From: Candidatus Bathyarchaeota archaeon
Lineage (GTDB): Archaea; Thermoproteota; Bathyarchaeia; Bathyarchaeales; DTEX01
NCBI GenBank assembly: GCA_018396975.1
Contig: JAGTQA010000074.1
Location: 1 to 37,086 of the forward strand
Length of the DNA stretch: 37,086 nucleotides
Reading direction: 5' to 3'
Position numbers and translations under genes: made by a program. The notes beneath the pieces are model-generated. The model saw nothing but the letters and a program-made list of their open reading frames with translations, did not search any database and was not told where the DNA came from. Positions 16,778 through 25,065 of the stretch are shown here, in pieces; the stretch's first letter is position 1, and each line of letters starts with the position of its first letter.

Positions 16778-18559
16778 TTGGGATGTAAGTATAGGTCTCT
16801 GGTAATCCATCTTCTTCTATTCTCTCTCATAATCCTCTATCTGCCCACAAGCATTATTCAGGCTGAGAATAACTCTGCCCAGTATTATGGGAGGGTGTCC
16901 GTCGGTGTAGAGAGGAGGGTAGAGTTCCTCAGCGGCGGCTACATTAGGATAAATGATACATTCACCCTCTCCTTGAATATTTCTGAGAGCGAGTCTCAGC
17001 CCACCGGGGCTACAGCGTATCTCACCGACTACACTGTTGGCGTGCCAAAAAATTACAGCAATAACTTAGTCTATTACTCGGCCCATGACTTTAGAGGCGA
17101 GATGCTCATAACGGCTCTGGAGGATGAGGGGGGATTCTTATGGTTAAAATTATCCTTCCCCGAGCCGATCACGCTTGCCGGTGATGGAATATACAATTTC
17201 ACGGTGACTTATGTCTTTTCCGATATGATTAGGAGGGAGGCTGGTAGGGTCTTTCGAGCCGAGTTTCCGCTATATCCCAGCCTAAGGGAGGAGGCAGCCT
17301 ACTGTAATGTTACGGTTGTCTTCCCATCAGCTGCATCGGTCTCAGAGAGCGATTATCCGAGTGATGTCTTCATTAACAAGACTAGCGACAACAGAATCCT
17401 ATGTAATTCCACCAGCCCGCTCATGGCATACGCAAACATTTCCTCATGGGCTAGGTTCTCAAGCACAACCTTCAGCCTACTAAAATTTCTAAATATGAGG
17501 AGGGAGATTAATATTGAGGGCTGGGGCAAGATTAGTGTAACAGACTTCTACGAGATAAGCGTGGTTAATAATAATGTTATAGGGCTTAATCTCCCATCTG
17601 GCGCATCAGGCATAGTAGTTTATGATGCCTACGGGCAATATGAGAAGAGCAATATAATTATCTCGGAGATGGAGGACTCAGTGTCCGTTAAGGTTATATT
17701 GGGTGAGAAACTCACGGATTATGGAGGTGGCAGAATAGCCGTATCCTATACGCTTCCCTTCTGGAAATATATTGTTAGGGAGGGATGGCAGAACTATATA
17801 TTAAACATAAATCTCACCAAGCCCGACGAGTGGGTGATAGATCATGCATCAATCATAATCGTCCTACCTGAGGGTGCTAGCATCATCCAAGAGAATGGTG
17901 TAAACCTAGCATCTAGTAAGGTCGGTTTATTCCAAGAGAGGGTGGCCGCCGAATACTATAGAGTTACGAGATATCAGAGTTTAGGCCTAAGCATAAAATA
18001 CCAGTATATGATTTTGTGGGCTGCATTTAGACCGACCCTGCTGGCTAGCGCCATAGCTGGTATAATAGGCTTAGCCGCAATAACTGTTAGGTTCATGAGG
18101 CTGGGTAGGGTCAGGGCCGTCATCCCAGCAGCGCATGTTCCGCCCGAAACCCTGAAGAGGTTTATTGAGACCTATGAGGAGAAGATTCGCATAATTTCTG
18201 AAATAGACAGTTTGGACCAGCAGTCTAGGAGGGGTAAGATATCAAGACGCCATTATAGGCTCCAAAGGAGGCTCCTAGAAGAGCGCCTATCAAACATCCA
18301 GAAGGGCATTAACGAGCTCAAGGCGGATATAGAGTCTGCTGGGGGCCACTACACTGACCTAATGAGGCGGCTGGAGGCTGCGAGCGCAAACATAGAGACT
18401 GTAAAAAGAAGTATTGCTGAGGTTGAGATTAGATATGCGCGTGGCGAGATATCGGCCGAGACCCGTCGGAGGCTCATTGAGGAGTATGAGCGTAGGAAGA
18501 GGGAGTCTGAAATCGAGATAGATGATGTTCTTTTAAGCCTTAAAGAGGAGATTTCGTGA
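16778..18559 (+). CDS. Ribophorin I / OST1-like secreted-domain, single-TM, coiled-coil protein
   Basis: Signal peptide; 'EINIEGWGKISVTDFYEISV', 'YTLPFWKYIVREGWQNYILNINL...EWVIDHASIIIVLPEGASI', then one TM (MILWAAFRPTLLASAIAGIIGLAAITV) and a C-terminal coiled coil, the same order as eukaryotic ribophorin I. Confidence 0.7.
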   Translation: MGCKYRSLVIHLLLFSLIILYLPTSIIQAENNSAQYYGRVSVGVERRVEFLSGGYIRINDTFTLSLNISESESQPTGATAYLTDYTVGVPKNYSNNLVYYSAHDFRGEMLITALEDEGGFLWLKLSFPEPITLAGDGIYNFTVTYVFSDMIRREAGRVFRAEFPLYPSLREEAAYCNVTVVFPSAASVSESDYPSDVFINKTSDNRILCNSTSPLMAYANISSWARFSSTTFSLLKFLNMRREINIEGWGKISVTDFYEISVVNNNVIGLNLPSGASGIVVYDAYGQYEKSNIIISEMEDSVSVKVILGEKLTDYGGGRIAVSYTLPFWKYIVREGWQNYILNINLTKPDEWVIDHASIIIVLPEGASIIQENGVNLASSKVGLFQERVAAEYYRVTRYQSLGLSIKYQYMILWAAFRPTLLASAIAGIIGLAAITVRFMRLGRVRAVIPAAHVPPETLKRFIETYEEKIRIISEIDSLDQQSRRGKISRRHYRLQRRLLEERLSNIQKGINELKADIESAGGHYTDLMRRLEAASANIETVKRSIAEVEIRYARGEISAETRRRLIEEYERRKRESEIEIDDVLLSLKEEIS

Positions 18560-18568
18560 TTTACTCCC

Positions 18569-18595
18569 CTTATTCGGATTCCGAATCGGAATAAG
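18569..18595. promoter_or_regulatory. Near-perfect 27-bp palindrome, candidate operator
   Basis: CTTATTCGGATTC-C-GAATCGGAATAAG; 12 of 13 arm positions pair; 39 bp upstream of the TrmB-like start codon. Confidence 0.5.
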
Positions 18596-18634
18596 TAGGA
18601 AATCTGATATGTTTTTTCAATACAGTTTTGTTTT

Positions 18635-19483
18635 ATGGCGGTAAGGGGGATGTCGCCGAGAATATTTTGGAGAGACCTACAAGATTATTTTGGTCTCTCA
18701 GAGTATGAGGCAAAGGCCTACGAGTTTCTGGTGGGGGAGGGCCCCTCAACCGCTAGGAGGATAAGTGTGGCATGTGGGATTCCAAGGACGAAGATCTATG
18801 AAACCCTAAAGAAGCTCATTGAATATGAGATGATCATTGAGGTCCCGGTCAATCCTAAGCGCTTCGCGGCTCTGCCACCAAGCGAAGTCTTAAGGCCCAT
18901 ACTTAAGCTTCAAAAGATGGCTATTAGACGCTTTAATGAAATTGTTTGGAGTTTGCAGAAGAGATATGAGAGGACGATATCTTTAACCAGCATGTTGAGG
19001 GGGGAGTTCTGGCTCTTCCTCGGATCAGATACTATAAAGGGTGTTTCAGACGTGTTATCTAAGGCGAGAAGGGAGATCGTCACCCTACTCTCATGGGGTT
19101 CCTTTGCTCAATTCTACAATGTTTTTGGGAGACTACTTGATGGATTAGTTGAGCGTGGGGTGAAAGTTCAAGTGTGCTTCTCAGCCGACTCGGAGATAGA
19201 TCGAAGAATCTGCAGAAATATAGGCTTAAACTATAAGGTTGTCAACATTAACCTATCCTCCTCAATAATTTTCCTAAGGGTTGACGATGAATATTTAATA
19301 GTATATGTGCCGCTTAGAAGCAGTGGACTAACCAATGGCGATGGCGTAGCGGTTCTACTCAAAAATCGAATATTAAGCAGCTTACTCGATGAGGTTCTCT
19401 GGGGTTCGTCGCGATTGGAGGGAAGGGGCCAATCAATAAATCATCTGATGGGGTTAGCACCCCCGGCTGCACACCAACACTAA
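18635..19483 (+). CDS. TrmB-family transcriptional regulator
   Basis: 'YFGLSEYEAKAYEFLVGEGPSTARRISVACGIPRTKIYETLKKLIEYEMI' TrmB winged HTH plus a phospholipase-D-like-fold C-terminal region. Confidence 0.85.
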   Translation: MAVRGMSPRIFWRDLQDYFGLSEYEAKAYEFLVGEGPSTARRISVACGIPRTKIYETLKKLIEYEMIIEVPVNPKRFAALPPSEVLRPILKLQKMAIRRFNEIVWSLQKRYERTISLTSMLRGEFWLFLGSDTIKGVSDVLSKARREIVTLLSWGSFAQFYNVFGRLLDGLVERGVKVQVCFSADSEIDRRICRNIGLNYKVVNINLSSSIIFLRVDDEYLIVYVPLRSSGLTNGDGVAVLLKNRILSSLLDEVLWGSSRLEGRGQSINHLMGLAPPAAHQH

Positions 19484-19514
19484 TATAACTCATTTTGAAA
19501 TCGTGAGTTTTCAC

Positions 19515-20546
19515 TCATACGCTTCGACATCTTCTTTTAGAGAGGAATTGCACCCCAATAATTACTAGCTGATAAGCTATGATCCATAGCATAGAGTATA
19601 ATGGCCCATAGTAATTGTGGAAGCGCTGGACCTCTAGGGATGTAGCACCATACTCCACCGCTAACATGAAAATTCTCACTATTCTCAAAGCATTAATGAG
19701 GTATGTGATTATAGCGCCTATTAAGAAGTAGGCTGCTTTCCGCCTCCACGAAAAATCCTCATCCTTCAAAAATAATATAGTTATGACCGAGTATATTATG
19801 AGACTATCTATGCCGGAGCACGGCCAAGCTATGCCGAATGCAGCCTCCCCCCTATCGCTCCAAACCCTTAAAACTGGTGTCTTATAGGACTGCCCCTCTA
19901 GATCAACCCTATAGCCCATTAAGGCTAGGAGGTTCGATGCTAATATCGCTGTGGATGGGACGAGTATCTGGAATGGTGTAAACTCTCCGAAGGGATAGAG
20001 GTTATCTATGAGGTAGATTGCGCCCAAAATCCCTATTAGGGTTATTGGTAGGAGGAAGTATCTTAAGCCTTTAATGCCGTAAGCCAATACTGCCATGACT
20101 AGAGATAGTATTGTGAAGACAAGATATTCTACTGTGAGCGGCATTGTTCTCGACCACCAATCCAGCCCATAATGTTTGGGGGATATTTCCATTATTAGCG
20201 TGTTGAGGCCGGAGAAGTATGCAGCTAAAACATATACTGTTGGGAGTAGGGACACGATAAATAGCGTTATTAGGCGGCTGGACCTAACCTCCTGAATCTT
20301 TAATGGGATCTCCTTCCAATTCATGGAGAGTTCAAGGGAGGAAAGCCATAGAAAGAAGAGGTAGTATGCTCTGCCCTTCCAAGTCTCCTCATATGAGCTC
20401 GGATATAAAATCCACAATATGAGGAAGGATATTGCGAAGGACACGACGAAGAGAACCTTTAATATACTAAACAATCGAATTTTTATGGTGGTCGAAGCCT
20501 TCTCTCTCAGCAGCCGCACTAAAATGCGCAGTAAATTTGCCATCAC
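19515..20546 (-). CDS. Exosortase/archaeosortase family transmembrane protease
   Basis: Multiple TM helices with Cys/Arg/His motifs in order: 'IAWPCSGIDSLIIYSVI', 'YLINALRIVRIFML', 'RFHNYYGPLYSMLW'. Confidence 0.85.
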   Translation of the reverse strand: MMANLLRILVRLLREKASTTIKIRLFSILKVLFVVSFAISFLILWILYPSSYEETWKGRAYYLFFLWLSSLELSMNWKEIPLKIQEVRSSRLITLFIVSLLPTVYVLAAYFSGLNTLIMEISPKHYGLDWWSRTMPLTVEYLVFTILSLVMAVLAYGIKGLRYFLLPITLIGILGAIYLIDNLYPFGEFTPFQILVPSTAILASNLLALMGYRVDLEGQSYKTPVLRVWSDRGEAAFGIAWPCSGIDSLIIYSVITILFLKDEDFSWRRKAAYFLIGAIITYLINALRIVRIFMLAVEYGATSLEVQRFHNYYGPLYSMLWIIAYQLVIIGVQFLSKRRCRSV

Positions 20547-20660
20547 CTAAACAACCCTAACAACAAGATCCTACAAAGATAAAAATCTTTTGTGGAATTT
20601 AAGAGAGCATGTCTTTTGCATCAGAAATACCAGCTAAAACCGGATGGAAAATTTTCCCCA

Positions 20661-21716
20661 TTAAATAGACCAGTATCTTGATTGAACCCTCTTTACAGCC
20701 TCAATTATTTTCTCCGCCCCCTTCTGGGCTGCTAGATTTATGGGCGGCCTCCTATCCATAATTTTAATCGCCATGCCAGCCATTCTAGCTATGCATGCTG
20801 CAGCAGCCCTTCTGAGCAGCCAAGTGTTATATCCGCCCTCTAGAACCGCCACCAACCTACCACCGCACACTTTATGCGCCAGATCATGTATTACGCCGAA
20901 GATTTTTGGGTATATTTGGGCTGATAGGGCTAAGTTTCCAATACCATCCCTATAATATCCGTCGAAGCCGGCTGAGACAAGTATGAACTGCGGCCTATAC
21001 TGTTCCGCTATGGGTAGAACTACTGTCTTCATGGCCCTCCAGTATGCTGGGTCGCCTGATCCATATGGAAGCGGTATATTAACTGTGTATCCGCGCCCCT
21101 CACCAGCGCCAACCTCCCATATGAAGCCCGTTCCGGGAAATTCCCTTGGATCCTCATGTATGCTCATGTAGAGCACGCTGCTGGTGTCATAGAATATGTC
21201 CTGTGTCCCATTACCATGATGTGTGTCTATATCGAGGATTAGAATCCTCTCCAGCCCATGCTTCCTCTGTAGGTATCTTGCCGCTATGGCAACATTATTG
21301 AATATGCAGAATCCCTCTGAGTAGTCCGGACCAGCATGGTGGCCCGGGGGCCTAATAAGCGCAAATGCATTACTGAACTCGCCAGAAATAACCCTCTCCA
21401 CAGCCTCGATTGCGCCCCCAGCGGCCATTATAGCGACATCAAAGCTCTCTGCGGATACTTCGGTCTCCTCGTCAAGCAGTCCTCCCCCAGCGCTACATAT
21501 GGATCTAACCCTATTTATATGCTCAGCTTTGTGGATTGACTCTAGATCCTCCATGCTTGCTGGCCTAGGCTCTATTAGCCTAATGCATCCAGTCTCGATT
21601 AGGCGGCTCTCTAATATGCCATTTATTATTGCAGTTAGTCGCCGTGGCCTCTCTGGATGCCGGCCTCCAGTTCTATGATCTAGGTATCTTGGCGTGTATA
21701 TTATTGCCGTTCCCAT
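20661..21716 (-). CDS. Histone deacetylase / AcuC-like family protein
   Basis: 'HPERPRRL', 'RPPGHHAG', 'FNNVAIAARYL', 'DIDTHHGNGTQDIFYD', 'SAGFDGYYRDGIGNL', 'LEGGYN'. Confidence 0.93.
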   Translation of the reverse strand: MGTAIIYTPRYLDHRTGGRHPERPRRLTAIINGILESRLIETGCIRLIEPRPASMEDLESIHKAEHINRVRSICSAGGGLLDEETEVSAESFDVAIMAAGGAIEAVERVISGEFSNAFALIRPPGHHAGPDYSEGFCIFNNVAIAARYLQRKHGLERILILDIDTHHGNGTQDIFYDTSSVLYMSIHEDPREFPGTGFIWEVGAGEGRGYTVNIPLPYGSGDPAYWRAMKTVVLPIAEQYRPQFILVSAGFDGYYRDGIGNLALSAQIYPKIFGVIHDLAHKVCGGRLVAVLEGGYNTWLLRRAAAACIARMAGMAIKIMDRRPPINLAAQKGAEKIIEAVKRVQSRYWSI

Positions 21717-21719
21717 CCC

Positions 21720-23198
21720 CTAAACCACCAATCCCCGAAATATCTGGCTGACCAATTCATGCATCTTTAATCCTTTTCTCCGCGCTATCCTATTAAGGGC
21801 TTTACTCACTCCACTCCCATACTGAATTGCCTTCTTAGGTCTGAGATAGACCTCCTGTGGAAGACCCATATGTCTAGCCAGATGCCTAAGTATCCTCTTC
21901 CTTAGGGGGTCATCTGCGGACGCAATCTTCATGCTCGCCGGTAAGCTGAGCGCTAGCGATGCTAGATCATAATCTACGTAGGGAAATATGACCTCGACAC
22001 TATGGAAGGAGCACACCTTCTCCTCCGGCTCCAAACTGGCCTCATGAAGCCTTAGCACATCGTTATATAGGGTTTGCTCAAGATCCTTCTCCGACCGACA
22101 ATAATCCTTAAGATACTTGTGGTAGCCAGCGAAGAGCTCATCGCTTCCCTGACCTGAGAGCATAGCCCTAAAGCCCATTCCGGAGGAGGTCTCAGCTGCC
22201 CAGAATAATGGAATATATATTGACGCCTTGAGGGCGTTGTCCTCCTCAATCAACCAAATAACCTTAGGTAATGTTTCCTCAACATCCTCAATCGTGTAGG
22301 CTTTGGCCTTAATTGGAAGCCCTATCTCGCCGGCAACCTTCTCAGCATGCTCCAGATCCTCGGAGCCTTCAAGCCCAACTGATATGAGAAGCGGCCTCAC
22401 ACCGGCCTCAACCGCCAGGGCAGCTATAACCGTGCTATCTAGGCCTCCGGAGAAGGGAACTGAGACCGCCTCTAGGCCCACCGTTCTCTTTCTAACCGAC
22501 TCTAGAAGGATCCTATGGAGCTCTTGAACGGCTTCCACCCCACCAATCAATCTAATTTTAGGCTTCTCTAGGGTCTTAACTGGCCGGATTATTAGGCTAC
22601 TCTCCGATATCTCGACTAGGCTGCCGGGTGGAAGGGACCTTATACATTCATCTCCTATCCCCAGAGCCCACAGAGCCTTACGCTCAGAGGCCAGAGCATA
22701 GAGCCGCTCGCTCACGCCAAGATAGAGCGGCTTAGCCCCCATAGGATCTCTCCCAGCAAACATTCTACCACTATCCTCTAGGATTACGAAAGCGAATGAT
22801 CCATCCACATCGCGAATTATACTCTCAGCAGCATCTTTAGCACTACTAAACCGCCCAACTATATTGGAGATAGCGCTGGCCCCAAGCGGAGGCCTAAATC
22901 CCCTTCCATCAAAGGCAATCCTAAACTCACCCCACTCAATAGGCTGTGGTGCGTCACCCAGCAGTATGGGATTAAAGATATAACCCAGCGCGATGCTGGA
23001 TTTAGTATCCCTCAATAGGGTGGTTAGGCTCTCGAGATCCTCAAATCCAAATGTCGCAGAATCCGTTGATACACCATAAACGGCACCCCTATGCCTCAAT
23101 ACGCCTAGTACTTTAATGGCTTCCGGAATGACGTTCTCCCCGCGCCTAGAGACCAAAGATATTAGGCCGCCCACAGCCGAGACCCCACAACCATACAA
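21720..23198 (-). CDS. Asparagine synthase-like protein (class II GATase + AS domain)
   Basis: N-terminal 'CGVSAVGGLISL', 'FAGRDPMGAKPLYLG'; C-terminal 'VPFSGGLDSTVIAALA' PP-loop, 'LSGQGSDELFAGYHKYL'. Confidence 0.85.
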   Translation of the reverse strand: MYGCGVSAVGGLISLVSRRGENVIPEAIKVLGVLRHRGAVYGVSTDSATFGFEDLESLTTLLRDTKSSIALGYIFNPILLGDAPQPIEWGEFRIAFDGRGFRPPLGASAISNIVGRFSSAKDAAESIIRDVDGSFAFVILEDSGRMFAGRDPMGAKPLYLGVSERLYALASERKALWALGIGDECIRSLPPGSLVEISESSLIIRPVKTLEKPKIRLIGGVEAVQELHRILLESVRKRTVGLEAVSVPFSGGLDSTVIAALAVEAGVRPLLISVGLEGSEDLEHAEKVAGEIGLPIKAKAYTIEDVEETLPKVIWLIEEDNALKASIYIPLFWAAETSSGMGFRAMLSGQGSDELFAGYHKYLKDYCRSEKDLEQTLYNDVLRLHEASLEPEEKVCSFHSVEVIFPYVDYDLASLALSLPASMKIASADDPLRKRILRHLARHMGLPQEVYLRPKKAIQYGSGVSKALNRIARRKGLKMHELVSQIFRGLVV

Positions 23199-23260
23199 TT
23201 CAATAATCCAAAATTTTAAGGCTCCTGAATTCGACTGCTGAAAAGCATATGCTTGGGCTA

Positions 23261-23295
23261 GAGGGAGAGGCTATTTTGGGAGATAGGGAGGTATC
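23261..23295 (+). repeat. Dispersed intergenic repeat, copy A
   Basis: GAGGGAGAGGCTATTTTGGGAGATAGGGAGGTATC, upstream of purB. Confidence 0.55.
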
Positions 23296-23382
23296 TACAC
23301 CATAAGCGATTAAGCTAATAAGTGTGAATAATAGCATTTATATCGGTGGCAGCAGCATAACCACCCTCAGAGGCGGATTGCA

Positions 23383-24753
23383 TTGCCCATACTCCCCATA
23401 GATGCCGGGCGATATGGAACCCCCGAGATGCTCAAGGTATTCGAGGAGGAAAATTACATCCAGAGAATGCTCGATGTAGAGGCCGCACTCGCATGGGCCC
23501 AGAGCGAAGTCGGCGAAATCCCAAAAGAGGCAGCCGAGAAGATCATGGAGATGGCATCAACAAAATATGTTAAGGTCAGCCGAGTAAAAGAGATTGAGAA
23601 GGAGATAAAGCATGATGTCATGGCCCTTGTTAGGGCCCTATCAGAGGTCTGCGGGCCGAGCGGGGCATACGTCCACCTAGGAATAACAAGCTACGATGTG
23701 GTTGATACGGCTAGGGCCCTCCAAATCAGGGATGCATTAGACATAATTGAACGGCGCCTAAATGAACTGGAGCTAGTCCTCCTGAACCTAGCCGACAAAT
23801 ATAAGAGCACGATAATGATGGGGCGGACCCATGGGCAGCATGCCCTCCCAATAACATTTGGGCTCAAAATGGCGGTTTGGATGAGGGAGGTCTCGAGACA
23901 CATACAAAGGTTGAGGGATTGTAGAAGGCGCATTCTGGTTGGAAAGATAACTGGCGCGGTTGGAACGCAGGCTGGCTTAGGCCAAAACGCCCAAAAGATC
24001 CAGAGGCTCGTTATGGATAGGCTTGGGCTTCAGCCCCCAGAGGTCACAACCCAGATAATTCAGAGGGATAGGCACGCTGAGCTCATATGCCTTCTAGCGA
24101 TCATAGCCTCCTCACTAGACAAGTTTGCGACCGAAATAAGAGAGCTCCAGAGGACTGAGATAGCCGAGGTCTTCGAGCCCTTCGAGAGGCAGAAGCAAGT
24201 TGGGAGCTCAACAATGCCCCATAAACGCAACCCTGAGATATGTGAGAGGGTATGTGGGCTGGCGAAGGTTGTTAGGAGCCTAGTTATCCCAGCCCTAGAA
24301 AATATCCCCACATGGAACGAGAGGGATCTAACACAGTCATCGGCCGAGAGATTCATCATACCCGAGGCATTCATCCTAGTTGATTACATGCTGAGCCTAA
24401 TGATATGGGTCCTCTCAAACCTAGAGGTTGACGAGGAGAGAATGCGCAAAAACATGGAGTTAACTGAGGGAAGAGCCCTCTCAGAAGCCGTCATGATAGC
24501 ACTAGTTAGGAAGGGAATGAACCGACAGGATGCGCATGAACTCCTAAGGCAGCTAGCCATCAAAAGCGCCATAGAGAAAAGACACTTTAAGGAGATCCTC
24601 CTAAACAATGAGACCATAAGAAAATTCCTCTCTGAGGAAGAGGTTAGTGAGGCGCTGGACCCAAAAAATTACCTTGGCACAACGATCGAGCAGATAGAGA
24701 ATGCCATAAAAATAACTAGGCTTGAGAGGCTTGAGAGGGGCCTAAAAGATTAG
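23383..24753 (+). CDS. purB: Adenylosuccinate lyase
   Basis: 'PIDAGRYGTPEM', 'GSSTMPHKRNPEICE' fumarase/ASL signature; TTG start. Confidence 0.96.
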   Translation: MPILPIDAGRYGTPEMLKVFEEENYIQRMLDVEAALAWAQSEVGEIPKEAAEKIMEMASTKYVKVSRVKEIEKEIKHDVMALVRALSEVCGPSGAYVHLGITSYDVVDTARALQIRDALDIIERRLNELELVLLNLADKYKSTIMMGRTHGQHALPITFGLKMAVWMREVSRHIQRLRDCRRRILVGKITGAVGTQAGLGQNAQKIQRLVMDRLGLQPPEVTTQIIQRDRHAELICLLAIIASSLDKFATEIRELQRTEIAEVFEPFERQKQVGSSTMPHKRNPEICERVCGLAKVVRSLVIPALENIPTWNERDLTQSSAERFIIPEAFILVDYMLSLMIWVLSNLEVDEERMRKNMELTEGRALSEAVMIALVRKGMNRQDAHELLRQLAIKSAIEKRHFKEILLNNETIRKFLSEEEVSEALDPKNYLGTTIEQIENAIKITRLERLERGLKD

Positions 24754-24778
24754 GGGTCACACCCCTGAGAAGGCCGTA

Positions 24779-24815
24779 GAGGAGGATAGGGTATTCGGGG
24801 AGATAGGGAGGTATC
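24779..24815 (+). repeat. Dispersed intergenic repeat, copy B
   Basis: GAGGAGGATAGGGTATTCGGGGAGATAGGGAGGTATC, between purB and ilvB. Confidence 0.5.
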
Positions 24816-24980
24816 ATCCCAATGATAGCAAAAGATTTTTAAGCAACATCCGCATACTACTATCCGGTTCTTCCCCCGGAGGGCGAAAAGTGAGGGATAT
24901 ACGGGTACGGAGGGATCGCTACCTCCATAGCGTGCGCTGATCCTGAAGCCCAAACCCCCTCCATGCACAAAACAGCTCAG

Positions 24981-25048
24981 AAAGATTTTTGGGAAGAGCC
25001 CCGGCAAAATAACATTCCACACAGTGTTCTGTGGGCCATAAAATCTTT
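24981..25048 (+). promoter_or_regulatory. Candidate structured 5' leader of ilvB
   Basis: 9-bp outer stem AAAGATTTT (24981-24989) / AAAATCTTT (25040-25048) enclosing GGGaagagCCC and CCACAcagtgttcTGTGG. Confidence 0.4.
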
Positions 25049-25065
25049 GGAGAGGTGCTTCTCGA

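Noticed and set aside
24840-24970. SRP RNA or RNase P RNA in the ilvB leader
   Set aside because: Conserved SRP domain IV and RNase P core motifs were not found by eye.
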